A DNA stretch of 64,000 bases from NCBI RefSeq assembly GCF_030580855.1, contig NZ_JAUQOP010000003.1:124001-188000 (forward strand), given 5' to 3'. The translations under genes and the position numbers were made by a program. Shown here one piece after another: positions 54,836-63,967 of the stretch. Below the pieces are notes generated by a model, which did no database searches, was not told the origin of the DNA, and saw nothing but the letters and a program-made list of their open reading frames with translations. Source of the stretch: Pseudomonas citrullilanati. GTDB lineage: Bacteria; Pseudomonadota; Gammaproteobacteria; Pseudomonadales; Pseudomonadaceae. How positions within the stretch are numbered: the stretch's first letter is position 1; every line of letters begins with the position of its first letter.

Positions 54836-55837
54836 TCACGCCATCAGCCGCAACGTTGCGCCCTCCTTCTCCAGGCGTTGCCGATACGTCGCGGCGTCCA
54901 GCAATTGATAAGGGAAATAGAGGCCGGGCGCGGTGGGTGGTTGCCCGTCGAGGCCGAGCAGGCGCTCGAGGAGCGAGGCGACGCTGAGGCCGGTCAGCGG
55001 TGCGGTCCCCGCCGGGTGCACGAGTGCGTGGCGGGTACGTAGCGCGTTGCCCTGGCGATCCTCGCCCGCCAGTTCAATGATGATCTCGGTCGACATGGGA
55101 CCGCCCCGGAGTCGGGTCGAGCTCGTGCCGATGGCGATGTTGAACTGGACATCGGGCGCCCCCGTGGCGGCGGCCAGCCCGACGACGTCGATGGACGAAA
55201 AGCCCTTGGCTTCGATCTCCCTGCCGTCCACTGCGTGAAAGCGCGCCGTGGCCGCTTCGTCCTCGCGCCAAAGGTACACGCCCTCGCGTCGGGTCAGCGC
55301 GGCTGGCAGCATTTTGTTGAGGTGTTCGAAGTCGGCCGCGACCGTCGGGCCGCCGGTGTCCTGTTCATCGACCAACGCACTGATCTTGATCGCATGCACA
55401 CGGCTGAACGCTTGGGCAACATCCAGCGTCGCCACGGTCGTCGCGCCGGCCATCCACTCGTAGCCGAGGACAATGGCGGCGGCATCGGGCCGGTGCATGT
55501 AGGTGGCGATTTCCGGCGCGATCTCGAAGATGCCGGACGAAATGCTCAGGTGCGGCACACCGCGCATCTGAGCGAAACGCAGCCCCGCAAGGGCGTGATC
55601 CATGTAGAACACCACGACGGCGCTGACTGGGCGATCGCCAAGCCCCAGGTCCTGCGCAGCGGCGTCGATCAGCACGCCCTGCGCCCCGCCGATCTGCTCC
55701 GCCGCCCGCTGGGCCTTGTCCAGGTCGCGTCCGCCGATCAGCAACGGTACGCCGGGGTAAAGCGCGCGCAATGCTTGTGCGGAATGATGGCCGATGGCGC
55801 CCGAGCCGCCCATGAACAGAATGGGATCGATAGACAT
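54836..55837 (-). CDS. Saccharopine dehydrogenase-like NAD(P)-binding protein
   Basis: A 333-residue protein with an N-terminal Rossmann fold (FMGGSGAIGHHSAQAL, about residues 8-23) and IGGRDLDKAQRAAEQ for the second strand and helix. The layout resembles saccharopine dehydrogenase-like or trans-acting enoyl reductase-like proteins of unknown activity. It is divergent from the TetR gene; two palindromic operators lie just upstream of its start, so it is the probable TetR target. GGAGA precedes the ATG. Confidence 0.8.
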   Translation of the reverse strand: MSIDPILFMGGSGAIGHHSAQALRALYPGVPLLIGGRDLDKAQRAAEQIGGAQGVLIDAAAQDLGLGDRPVSAVVVFYMDHALAGLRFAQMRGVPHLSISSGIFEIAPEIATYMHRPDAAAIVLGYEWMAGATTVATLDVAQAFSRVHAIKISALVDEQDTGGPTVAADFEHLNKMLPAALTRREGVYLWREDEAATARFHAVDGREIEAKGFSSIDVVGLAAATGAPDVQFNIAIGTSSTRLRGGPMSTEIIIELAGEDRQGNALRTRHALVHPAGTAPLTGLSVASLLERLLGLDGQPPTAPGLYFPYQLLDAATYRQRLEKEGATLRLMA

Positions 55838-55868
55838 GGTATGTTCTCCGAGTAGCCTGTGTGGTTAA

Positions 55869-55883
55869 CCTACCGTTGGTAGG
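55869..55883. promoter_or_regulatory. TetR operator 1
   Basis: CCTACCGTTGGTAGG is a perfect 6-bp inverted repeat with a 3-base centre. It lies 31 bp upstream of the dehydrogenase start and is matched by a second copy at 55911. Confidence 0.75.
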
Positions 55884-55910
55884 AAGCAATACCAACCCTA
55901 CACCCAGCCA

Positions 55911-55925
55911 CCTACTATTGGTAGG
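55911..55925. promoter_or_regulatory. TetR operator 2
   Basis: CCTACTATTGGTAGG matches operator 1 at 13 of 15 positions. It lies 22 bp upstream of the TetR GTG start; centre-to-centre spacing to operator 1 is 42 bp. Confidence 0.75.
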
Positions 55926-55947
55926 TTTTTTAACTTGGAGCGACGAA

Positions 55948-56559
55948 GTGCAAACAGAAAGCGAGTCCCCGGCCACGTCTTCCAACCGCCGGCTTTCGAA
56001 GGCCGAACGATGGCAACAGCTGCTGGACACCGCCTTGCTGATCGTGCGCGAGGAAGGTGCCGATCGCCTGACCCTGGGGCACCTGGCAGTGCGCGCAGGT
56101 GTATCCAAACCGGTGGTCTACGATCATTTCGCCACCCGCTCGCTGCTGTTGATCGAGCTGTACAGATGGATCGACACCGAACGGGTCAGCGCCTTTCGCG
56201 ACGCCATGGCCGGGACCGCCCGGACGCTGGAAGAGACCGCCCAGCTACTGGCCAGTGCCTACATCCAATGCGCGGCCGACAACACCGACGAATTCTATGC
56301 GGTAGGCGCGGCGCTGGCCGGCAGCGACGAAAAGGCCGCGGTGTTCCAGGAGCTGCTGGATAACTGCGTGCAGATGTTCACTAGCGTGCTCCAGCCTCAC
56401 GCCGCGTTGTCGGCGGTTGAACTGGAACGCCGCTGCACCGGTTTGGTTGGCGCGGGCGAAGCGTTGGCGGGTGCACTGGTGCGAGGACGGTATGACAAGG
56501 ATGAGGCGACCCAAGCGTTCGCGGCGCTTATCCGCGGTGCGTTGCGCGAAGCCGGGTGA
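55948..56559 (+). CDS. TetR-family repressor
   Basis: A 203-residue TetR regulator. The N-terminal helix-turn-helix reads LTLGHLAVRAGVSKPVVYDHFATRSLLLIELY; the remaining helices form the ligand domain. The start is GTG at 55948, with GGAG seven bases upstream. A longer frame from GTG 55861 is rejected because it would run through both operators. It is divergent from the dehydrogenase gene and should repress both genes until an unknown small ligand binds. Confidence 0.92.
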   Translation: MQTESESPATSSNRRLSKAERWQQLLDTALLIVREEGADRLTLGHLAVRAGVSKPVVYDHFATRSLLLIELYRWIDTERVSAFRDAMAGTARTLEETAQLLASAYIQCAADNTDEFYAVGAALAGSDEKAAVFQELLDNCVQMFTSVLQPHAALSAVELERRCTGLVGAGEALAGALVRGRYDKDEATQAFAALIRGALREAG

Positions 56560-56629
56560 AACTGGCAGCGCGGCCCGCTACCCGGTCACCCGTGCAATGT
56601 CGTAGCGCAAGTAGACCCAAAAGGATACG

Positions 56630-57934
56630 TCAGGTGAAGAGACTGATCGCCCCGGTCAGCAGGGCCAGCGCGGTAATGACCAGCGACGTCGACACGGCCC
56701 ACTTGACGGTGGCTTTCTGGAAGTCGCCGATGTCGCGATCCACCATGCCCACCAGCAACAGGGTCGAGGCCACCAGCGGGCTCATCAGGTGCACCGGCTG
56801 GCCGAGGATCGACGCCCGGGCGATCTCAACCGGCTCGATGCCATAGGCCGCCGCCGCATTGGCCAGGATCGGCACCACGCCGAAGTAATAGGCATCGTTG
56901 GACAGCACGAACGTCAGCGGCATGCTGGTGATTGCCACCACCAGCGGGAACAGGTGCCCCCAGGACGGTGGAATCCAGTCGACCAGGGTTTGCGCGAGGG
57001 CGTCGACCATCTTGGTGCCGGAGAAAATGCCGGCGAAGATGCCCGCGGCGAAGACCAGCAGCACCACGGTCATGGCGTTGCCCGAATGGGCGAGGATGCG
57101 TTCCTTCTGAATGTCCAGTTGCGGGTAGTTGATCATCAACGCCAGCACGAACCCGATCAGGAACAGGATCGCGGAGTGCATGACCCCCATCACCAGGGCG
57201 ACCATCACGGCGATGACCAGCAGCAGGTTGACGTAGGCCAGCTTCGGACGCTTGTACGGGGTGTCTTCCAGAATCGCCTTGATGTAGCAGTTGCCGCCGC
57301 CACTCTCCAACTGGATGTTGCCGATGCGCTTGCGTTCGGCGCGCCCCAGCAGGAACGCGGTGAAGACCACCCACATCGCCCCGCCCATCATGGTGGGCAG
57401 CAAAGGCACGAAGTAATCGCCGGCATCGAGCCCCAGCGCCGCAATCGCACGAGTGGCGGGCCCGCCCCAGGGCGTCATGCCGCTCATGATGCTCAACGAC
57501 AGCATGGCAATGGTCGCCAGGATCATCGGGTTCATCCCGATGCGCTTGTACAACGGGAGCATGGCTGCGCAGGTGATCATGTAGGTGGTGGTGCCGTCGC
57601 CGTCCAGCGCCACCATCAGCGAAAGCAGCGCGGTGCCGATGGCAATTTTCATCGGGTCGCCGTTGACCCGCTTGAGAATCTTGCGGATCAGCGGGTCGAA
57701 CAAGCCGGCGTCGATCATCAAGCCGAAGAACAGGATCGCGAACAGCAGCAACGCCGCCGACGGAGCGACCATTTTCAGGCCGTCGAGCATCATCTTGCCG
57801 GTGGTGCCGCCAAACCCACCCAGGACAGCGAACACAATAGGCACCACGGTCAGGGCGACAATCGGCGACAGCCGTTTGGTCATGATCAAAACGGTGAAGA
57901 CGACCACCATGGCCAAGCCAAGCAATGCGAGCAT
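56630..57934 (-). CDS. CitMHS-family citrate/tricarboxylate transporter
   Basis: A 434-residue membrane protein with about 12 hydrophobic segments. It has landmarks of the citrate-metal:H+ symporter family: VALDGDGTTTYMITCAAMLPLYKRIGMNP (about 108-136), MSGMTPWGGPATRA and VLSNDAYYFGVVP. It imports citrate or a related tricarboxylate as a metal complex. It is on the same strand as DctA (142 bp upstream) and a PrpF-like isomerase, forming a carboxylate-use cluster. Confidence 0.88.
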   Translation of the reverse strand: MLALLGLAMVVVFTVLIMTKRLSPIVALTVVPIVFAVLGGFGGTTGKMMLDGLKMVAPSAALLLFAILFFGLMIDAGLFDPLIRKILKRVNGDPMKIAIGTALLSLMVALDGDGTTTYMITCAAMLPLYKRIGMNPMILATIAMLSLSIMSGMTPWGGPATRAIAALGLDAGDYFVPLLPTMMGGAMWVVFTAFLLGRAERKRIGNIQLESGGGNCYIKAILEDTPYKRPKLAYVNLLLVIAVMVALVMGVMHSAILFLIGFVLALMINYPQLDIQKERILAHSGNAMTVVLLVFAAGIFAGIFSGTKMVDALAQTLVDWIPPSWGHLFPLVVAITSMPLTFVLSNDAYYFGVVPILANAAAAYGIEPVEIARASILGQPVHLMSPLVASTLLLVGMVDRDIGDFQKATVKWAVSTSLVITALALLTGAISLFT

Positions 57935-58076
57935 AGGTCTGTTCTCTTGTTCTTATGAGTCGCGTGGCCGACGCCAAGGCGCACGGCCCCTGGCCCGCCG
58001 GGCAGCACGATGAACGGCGCCTGGCGGGGCTTCAATGAGGGATGGGGAAAAGTACTGTCGGGACCGGGGCAACCGG

Positions 58077-59390
58077 CTAGACGGGCTTGGTGATTTTCGG
58101 CGGCTCCCAGGCTTCAGCCTGGGCCTGTGCGGCCGCGGGCGCCGGCTTGCCGTCCAGCATGCGCGCCAACTGGTCGCGATCGCAGGCGTCCTCGGAAATG
58201 GCGATGACCACTGTCGCAACGGCGTTACTCGCCAGGCTGGTCAAGGCCCGCGCCTCCGACATGAAACGATCGATGCCGATCAACAGGGCCAGGCCGGCCA
58301 GGGGGATGTCATGGATCACCGTCAGGGTCGACGCCAAGGCGACGAAGCCGGAACCGGTGACGCCGGCCGCGCCCTTGGAAGACAACAGCATGATCGCCAG
58401 CATCGTCACGGTCTGCCCGAGCGTGAGGTCGATGTTGCAGGCCTGCGCAATGAACACCGCCGCCAGGGACAGGTAGATCGCCGTGCCATCGAGATTGAAC
58501 GAATACCCGGTTGGCAGCACCAGGCCCACCACGCCTTTCTTGCAACCCAGCGCCTGCAGTTTTTCCAGCATCCGCGGCATCACCGGCTCGGTGGAAGAGG
58601 TCCCGAGCACCACCAGAAACTCCTCGCGCAAGTAACGCAACAGCTTCCAGAGACTGAAGCCATTGGCCCGGCAGAGGCCGCCCAGCACCACGATGACGAA
58701 GAAGGCGCAGGCGATGTACAGCGTCATGATCAGCTTGGCCAGCGCTCCCAACGAGGTGATGCCGTATTGGCCGACGGTGAACGCCAACGCGCCGAAGGCG
58801 CCGATCGGAGCGAAGCGCATCAGGTAGGCGAAAATCTTGAACACCATGTGCGAGGCGGATTCCAGTACATCCAGTACCGGCTTGCCGCGCTCGCCGATGG
58901 CCGACAGGGCGAAACCCGACAACACCGCGATGAACAGCACCGGCAGCACTTCACCCTTGCTGAAGGCACCGATGAACGTATCGGGGATGATGTGCATGAA
59001 GAACTCGACGACGCTCAGCTTCGCGGCGGAATCGGTGTACTGCGACAAGCCCTTGGTGCTCAGCTGGCTGGGGTCGATGTTCATGCCCATACCGGGCTTG
59101 AACAGGTAGACCGAGACCAGGCCGATGACCAGGCTGATCACGGTCAGGCCCAGGAACAACAGCAGGGTCTTGCTCAACAGGCGTCCCAGGGAGCGCTTAT
59201 CGCTCATGCCCGCGATCCCGGTGACGATCGTGCAGAACACCACCGGTGCGATCATCATCTTGATCAACTTGATGAAGGCATCGCCCAGCGGCTTCAGGGC
59301 GATCGCTTGCTGCGACCAGAAATGTCCGACCAGCACGCCCAACAGCACGGCGATGAGGATCTTGAAGTAGAGCGTTTTTACAACTTTCAT
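58077..59390 (-). CDS. dctA: C4-dicarboxylate:cation symporter
   Basis: A 437-residue DAACS-family transporter for succinate, fumarate and malate. It shows FIKLIKMMIAPVVFCTIVTGIAGM, GTSSTEPVMPRML, PTGYSFNLDGTAIYL and LLSSKGAAGVTGSGFVALA. The C-terminal tail is Ala/Pro-rich. The start at 59390 is preferred because GGTGA lies upstream; ATG at 59402 would add four residues. It sits 56 bp after the PrpF-like gene. Many pseudomonads have a separate main dctA, so this copy may be dedicated to products of the local pathway. Confidence 0.92.
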   Translation of the reverse strand: MKVVKTLYFKILIAVLLGVLVGHFWSQQAIALKPLGDAFIKLIKMMIAPVVFCTIVTGIAGMSDKRSLGRLLSKTLLLFLGLTVISLVIGLVSVYLFKPGMGMNIDPSQLSTKGLSQYTDSAAKLSVVEFFMHIIPDTFIGAFSKGEVLPVLFIAVLSGFALSAIGERGKPVLDVLESASHMVFKIFAYLMRFAPIGAFGALAFTVGQYGITSLGALAKLIMTLYIACAFFVIVVLGGLCRANGFSLWKLLRYLREEFLVVLGTSSTEPVMPRMLEKLQALGCKKGVVGLVLPTGYSFNLDGTAIYLSLAAVFIAQACNIDLTLGQTVTMLAIMLLSSKGAAGVTGSGFVALASTLTVIHDIPLAGLALLIGIDRFMSEARALTSLASNAVATVVIAISEDACDRDQLARMLDGKPAPAAAQAQAEAWEPPKITKPV

Positions 59391-59446
59391 GGCATCACCC
59401 ATTTTTAGAATTGTGCTGATGCAGGAAACGGCAACGACCGGGCAAG

Positions 59447-60529
59447 CTATCCGACGAGTCGCTGGGGAGCCGCGGCATAGACATAACCGGAAAACAGCCG
59501 GCGTGACGTGCGCACGACCGAGGCACGAATCGTCTCACCGTCGGTGCCGGTGTAGGACAGTACAACGTCGATACCGCCACTGGGGTGTTCGATGCGCACG
59601 TGCTCCAAGCGCGGCTCATGGGCCCCGCCGAGCAATTGCGCAACCACGCTACCCTCGGTGAGGCACGCCGTCGCCAGGCCAATGGAGCCCGTGATCGCCA
59701 GCGCCCGGTGGCAATTGTGGGGCATGAAATAGCGTACCTGAAAGGTCCCGCCCGCTTTGGCCGGCGATACCAGCACCGGCTTGGGAATGACTTTGTCGCT
59801 GACATCCCCCAGGCCCATCGCCAGCCCCGCTTGCAAGCGCAGGGACTCCAGGCGGCGCAGGAACTCCTTGTCGGCATCCAGCTCCGCCGGGCTTTCGTCG
59901 CCGCGCTTACCCACCCGGCCCGCTTCGACGATCATCATCGGCATGGCCATGTCGATGCAGGTCACGGGGATGCCGTCGAACACATCCTGTTTGTTTCCGG
60001 TCGGGAAAAGCTTGCCGGTCTTGCTGCCCGCCGCATCGAGGAACGTCAGTTGCACAGGTGCAGCGGTGCCGGGAACGCCGTCGATGGAGGTATCGCCTTC
60101 ATAGCTGACTTTGCCGCCGGGGGTCTGCACTTGCGCGTTCACGAACGTGCCGGTGTTGAGGTTGCGAATGCGCACCTGGGTCAGGTCCGAGGAGGCTTTT
60201 ACCAAGCCCTGCTCGACGGCGAACGGGCCGACGGCACACAGCATGTTGCCGCAGTTGGGCGCTGTGTCGACCCGCCGCTGGGACACCATCACCTGCACGA
60301 ACAGGTAATCGACATCGGCGTCCGGGTGGAGCGAGGGGCTGACGATCGCGACCTTGCTGGTCTGCGGGCTGCCACCGCCGATACCGTCGATCTCCAGCTC
60401 ATGGCCAGAGCCCATCAGGTTGAGCAGCAGTTCGTCTCGCTCTTCGATCGCCACCGGCAGGTCCCAGGCGAGGAACACCGGCCCCTTGGAAGTACCACCG
60501 CGCATCAGCACACAAGGAATTCGTTGCAT
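59447..60529 (-). CDS. PrpF-family isomerase/4-oxalomesaconate tautomerase-like
   Basis: A 360-residue protein of the diaminopimelate epimerase-like fold. It begins QRIPCVLMRGGTSKGPVF, the PrpF/GalD signature, and has NCGNML with a catalytic-type cysteine (about residue 90) and GxPVTCIDMAMPMM with another. Length equals P. putida GalD. PrpF isomerises aconitates and GalD tautomerises 4-oxalomesaconate in gallate breakdown, but no galA, galB or galC gene is nearby. With CitMHS and DctA beside it, isomerisation of a tricarboxylate such as trans-aconitate is plausible. It is divergent from the LysR gene. Confidence 0.87.
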   Translation of the reverse strand: MQRIPCVLMRGGTSKGPVFLAWDLPVAIEERDELLLNLMGSGHELEIDGIGGGSPQTSKVAIVSPSLHPDADVDYLFVQVMVSQRRVDTAPNCGNMLCAVGPFAVEQGLVKASSDLTQVRIRNLNTGTFVNAQVQTPGGKVSYEGDTSIDGVPGTAAPVQLTFLDAAGSKTGKLFPTGNKQDVFDGIPVTCIDMAMPMMIVEAGRVGKRGDESPAELDADKEFLRRLESLRLQAGLAMGLGDVSDKVIPKPVLVSPAKAGGTFQVRYFMPHNCHRALAITGSIGLATACLTEGSVVAQLLGGAHEPRLEHVRIEHPSGGIDVVLSYTGTDGETIRASVVRTSRRLFSGYVYAAAPQRLVG

Positions 60530-60695
60530 AACACTGACTCTTGTTGATCAATCGGAGCAATTGATGTCTTGATCGCAAGAGTCGCAGCCTTTGAAAATTG
60601 TTTCCAATGCAAATATCGGCGCTATTATTTCACTCTGCGCATGAAAAACCGCGCAGTGATCCAGGCATGGGCCATTGTTGAAATGGGATAAAAAG

Positions 60696-61586
60696 ATGCA
60701 ATACGAGCTTAACGATATTCGTTCTTTCGTGAAAATCGCTGAACTGGGGAGCTTCCATGAGGCGGCGGACGCGTTGCACCTGTCCCAGCCTGCCTTGAGC
60801 CGGCGGATGAAAAAGCTCGAGGAAGGATTGGGAACCGCCCTGCTCGATCGCACCACCCGCCGGGTGAGCCTGACCAGCGTCGGCCGGGACTTCCTGCCCA
60901 AGGCCCGGCGCCTGCTGGATGACTTCGACGACTCGATCCTCAATATCCGCGAGCTCGCCGAGCGGCAGAGTGGCCGGGTCACCCTCGCCTGCATCCCGAC
61001 GGCGGCCTTCTACTTCCTGCCCTCGGTCATCCGCCTGTACAACGAGCGCTACCCACAGATCCGCATTCGCCTGCTGGACCTCAGCGCCAACGAAGGATTG
61101 GAGGCGGTCCTGCGGGGCGAAGCCGACTTCGGCATCAACATGATGAGCGGCCAGCACCCCGACATCGAGTTCGTCCCGTTGGTCAATGAGCCGTTTGTCC
61201 TGGCGTGTCGACGCGACCATGAGTTGGCCAAACGCAGCGCGGTGACCTGGTCGGAACTGAGCCGTTACCGCCTGATCGGCGTCGGTCGCCTGAGCGGCAA
61301 CCGGATGCTGCTGGACCACGCGCTGTCGGGCCTGAGCTGGCGCCCGCAATGGTTCTATGAGGTCCAGCACCTGTCGACGTCGCTGGGCCTGGTGGAAGCC
61401 GGACTCGGGGTCTCGGCCATGCCGAGCCTGGCGATGCCGGCCGAGGATCACCCTACGCTGGTCAGCGTGCCGCTGATCGAGCCCGTGGTGAACCGTTCGT
61501 TGGGGCTGGTGTATCGGCGCGGAGCATCGTTGTCCCCGGCGGCGGAAAAATTCGTCTCGATCCTGCTTGAGCAGTGGGAGCGATGA
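60696..61586 (+). CDS. LysR-family regulator of the carboxylate cluster
   Basis: A 296-residue LysR regulator. The helix-turn-helix reads FVKIAELGSFHEAADALHLSQPALSRRMKKLEEGLG (about 9-44), then DRTTRRVSLTSVGRDF and the effector domain opening GRVTLACIPTAAFYFLPSVI. It is divergent from the PrpF-like gene over 166 bp, which includes a weak TTG-N11-CAA motif at 60591-60607. It probably activates prpF-dctA-citMHS in response to the substrate. ATG 60696 is used; seven codons upstream another frame start lacks a ribosome site. Confidence 0.9.
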   Translation: MQYELNDIRSFVKIAELGSFHEAADALHLSQPALSRRMKKLEEGLGTALLDRTTRRVSLTSVGRDFLPKARRLLDDFDDSILNIRELAERQSGRVTLACIPTAAFYFLPSVIRLYNERYPQIRIRLLDLSANEGLEAVLRGEADFGINMMSGQHPDIEFVPLVNEPFVLACRRDHELAKRSAVTWSELSRYRLIGVGRLSGNRMLLDHALSGLSWRPQWFYEVQHLSTSLGLVEAGLGVSAMPSLAMPAEDHPTLVSVPLIEPVVNRSLGLVYRRGASLSPAAEKFVSILLEQWER

Positions 61587-61608
61587 CGTCCTTCCTGCGG
61601 TGCGCCGG

Positions 61609-62274
61609 TTATTGGACGGGGTCCAGCCGCAGCGATCCCTGGTCATCCCGGCGGACGACCAGCCCACGATAATCCCGGATCTGGCGGTGGACCGTGTCCA
61701 GTGGGTGCGCATGGGTCGCCGTCACCACCATCACGTCCGCCCCTGCCGCCTCGCCGGCACGGATGCCCGCGTCGGCGTCTTCGAACACCAGGCACGCCTG
61801 CGGCGCCACCTGTAGCCGTTGCGCGGCCAACCGATAGCACGTGGGGTCGGGCTTGCCGTCGCTCACGTCTTCGGCGGTGACCATCACCGCCGGACGCGGT
61901 ATCCCGGCTGCTTCCATGCGGCGCAAGGCCAATGCCATGGGGGCCGAGGTGACGATTGCCCATTGCGCTGGCGGCAGGCTTTCCAGGAACGCCAGCGCAC
62001 CGGGCACCGGCACCACGCCGTCGACGTCCTCGATTTCCTCCCGGGTGATCCGTTCGGCCTCGGCCGCGGCATCAACCCCCGGCAAGCGCTGGCGAGCGAT
62101 GGTATCGATGGCACGCACGCCATGGATCGTCGGCAGGAACGTCGCCACGTCCACGCCGTGGCGCTGGGCCCAGCGGGTCCAGATGCGCTCGGCGGCGGCG
62201 ATGGAGTTGAGCAGCGTGCCGTCCATGTCGAACAGGAAGGCACGGTAGGCCGTGGATGAATGTTGTGCAGGCAT
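61609..62274 (-). CDS. HAD-family sugar phosphatase/phosphoglycolate phosphatase-like
   Basis: A 221-residue HAD hydrolase. Motif I is FLFDMDGTLLNS (nucleophile Asp), motif II the TSAP region, motif III Lys in DGKPDP and motif IV FEDADAGIRAG. The small cap inserted after motif I matches sugar-phosphatase types such as YfbT and glycerol-3-phosphatase. The ATG at 62274 has AAGGA upstream; a start nine codons earlier is less likely. It lies 64 bp after the MATE gene on the same strand. Confidence 0.9.
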   Translation of the reverse strand: MPAQHSSTAYRAFLFDMDGTLLNSIAAAERIWTRWAQRHGVDVATFLPTIHGVRAIDTIARQRLPGVDAAAEAERITREEIEDVDGVVPVPGALAFLESLPPAQWAIVTSAPMALALRRMEAAGIPRPAVMVTAEDVSDGKPDPTCYRLAAQRLQVAPQACLVFEDADAGIRAGEAAGADVMVVTATHAHPLDTVHRQIRDYRGLVVRRDDQGSLRLDPVQ

Positions 62275-62338
62275 TGGGATCCTTGGGTTATCGAACTGCA
62301 AAAGAGGAACTCTGCGGTGGGCAGGCGTGACGCTTGAC

Positions 62339-63685
62339 CTACACCAACCGCTCGATCCGCTGATGTTGCCAGACTCGCTTGTAGTACACCGTCTGCAGCA
62401 CCAGCATGCTCAGGTAAGCCACCGGGAACGCCATCCACACACCTTGCAGCCCGAAGTGCGCGTCCAGCAGATAGGCCACCGGCACTTCGACGCCGACGAT
62501 GCAGAAAATCGAGATCGCCACCGGCACCAACACCGTGCCGCTGGCGCGCATGATACCGCCGACCACCGCCTGGAAACCGAACACCAGCAGGCTCCAGAGC
62601 ATGATGTGCAACAGGTGTTCGGCCTGGACCCGCGCCGCCGGATCGGTGATGAACAGCCCCAGCAGCCAGTGGGACAGCAGGTAGCCCAGCACCACCAGCC
62701 CGCCGGTGAGCCAGACGTTGACCAACAACCCCGTGCGCAGGATCGGCCCGAGCCGTTCCAGGCGTCCGGCACCGATGGCCTGGGCGCCGAGGATCGTCGC
62801 GGTGATGGCAATCGACAGCGCGGGGAATTGCACGTAGTTGACGATCTGCGTCACCGCGCCATAGGCCGCCGTGGCCTGGGACCCGTGGCGATTGACCAGC
62901 GCCAGGATCACCAGTTCCGACACCGAGATCACCACCATCTGCAACCCGGTGGGTAGGCCGATGCCCAGTACCTTGCCGAGGATCTCGCGGTCCAGGCGCA
63001 TCGCCGCGAACAACGCGCGGTCCGGCGCCAGGGCATGTTTGCGGCGGTTCAGGCGCCAGGCCAGCATGAGCATGGCCGACGCCGTGCCCACCAGCCCCGC
63101 CAGCGCCGCACTGCGGATACCCATCTGCGGCAAGCCCAGCCAACCGCGGATCAACGCCGGCGTCAGCAGCAACCCGATACTGGTGGACACCAGCAACGCC
63201 AGCAGCGGCGACAGCGTATCGCTCACGCCGCGCAGCAACTGGGTGAACAGCACGAACACCAGCAGCATCGGCAAGACCCACGCCATCACCCGGGCATACG
63301 CAACAGCATCGTCCAGCACATCGGCCGGTGTCCCCAGGCCTTGCAGCGCCTGGCGCGCGAACACGCTGCCGAGCACCGCCGCCGCCAATCCGATGATCGC
63401 CCCCAGCAACAGCGTCGAACCGGCCACCGCCTTGACCGTCGCGGTTTCGCCGGCGCCATAGGCCTGCCCGATCAGTACCCCTGCCCCCGCGCCCAGGCCG
63501 ATCACCAGCGCGATGAAGAAAAACACCACGGGGAACATTCCCGACACCGCCGCCAAGGACTGGGTGCCGAGCATCTGGCCGATGTAGATGCTGTTGAACG
63601 TGCCGGACATCGATTGCAGGAAGTTGGACAGGACCATGGGGGCCAGGAACAGCAGGTAGGTTTTCCAGAGAGGCGGGGTCGGCAT
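62339..63685 (-). CDS. MATE-family multidrug efflux transporter
   Basis: A 448-residue protein with 12 membrane segments in two homologous halves. It has landmarks of the NorM/DinF group: APMVLSNFLQSMSGTFNSIYIGQMLG (about 15-40), GQAYGAGE (about 74-81) and ILGAQAIGAGRLERL in the second half. It exports cationic drugs or metabolites in exchange for Na+ or H+. The HAD phosphatase gene is downstream on the same strand. Confidence 0.92.
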   Translation of the reverse strand: MPTPPLWKTYLLFLAPMVLSNFLQSMSGTFNSIYIGQMLGTQSLAAVSGMFPVVFFFIALVIGLGAGAGVLIGQAYGAGETATVKAVAGSTLLLGAIIGLAAAVLGSVFARQALQGLGTPADVLDDAVAYARVMAWVLPMLLVFVLFTQLLRGVSDTLSPLLALLVSTSIGLLLTPALIRGWLGLPQMGIRSAALAGLVGTASAMLMLAWRLNRRKHALAPDRALFAAMRLDREILGKVLGIGLPTGLQMVVISVSELVILALVNRHGSQATAAYGAVTQIVNYVQFPALSIAITATILGAQAIGAGRLERLGPILRTGLLVNVWLTGGLVVLGYLLSHWLLGLFITDPAARVQAEHLLHIMLWSLLVFGFQAVVGGIMRASGTVLVPVAISIFCIVGVEVPVAYLLDAHFGLQGVWMAFPVAYLSMLVLQTVYYKRVWQHQRIERLV

Positions 63686-63736
63686 GGGGACTCTGATGGC
63701 AGGTTCGGGTGTCGGTAATTTAGCGCAATCGGTCCC

Positions 63737-63780
63737 TGTGGCGAGGGGATTTATCCGCGCTGGGTCGTGGAGCGACCCGA
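63737..63780. repeat. Second-type REP-like element
   Basis: The stretch tgtggcgaggggatttatcc, followed by a GGGTCG/CGACCC hairpin (63763-63779), matches another dispersed repeat common in the P. fluorescens group, distinct from the GTGGGAGC type. It is in the 282-bp gap before the last gene. Confidence 0.5.
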
Positions 63781-63967
63781 GTTTCGTCGGCCCGCCTCGA
63801 CATTTCCTCCATAGCGTCTAGGCTGAGATAGCACAGTGCCATGCACTGCGTAGGTCATTGCCTACAGCGATCGGAATCTGACGACTGGTCTTCAAGTCTG
63901 ACCAGGGGTCGCAGATAACCAGTTATTCGCAATTAACCTGTTCGCAACACTGTTCAAGGACCGAACC

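Noticed and set aside
55861..55947. Longer TetR start
   Set aside because: It would cross both operators and lacks a ribosome site; GTG 55948 has GGAG at the right distance.
59447..60529. Gallate pathway galD
   Set aside because: The gallate dioxygenase, hydratase and aldolase genes are not nearby, so only the PrpF/GalD family is claimed.
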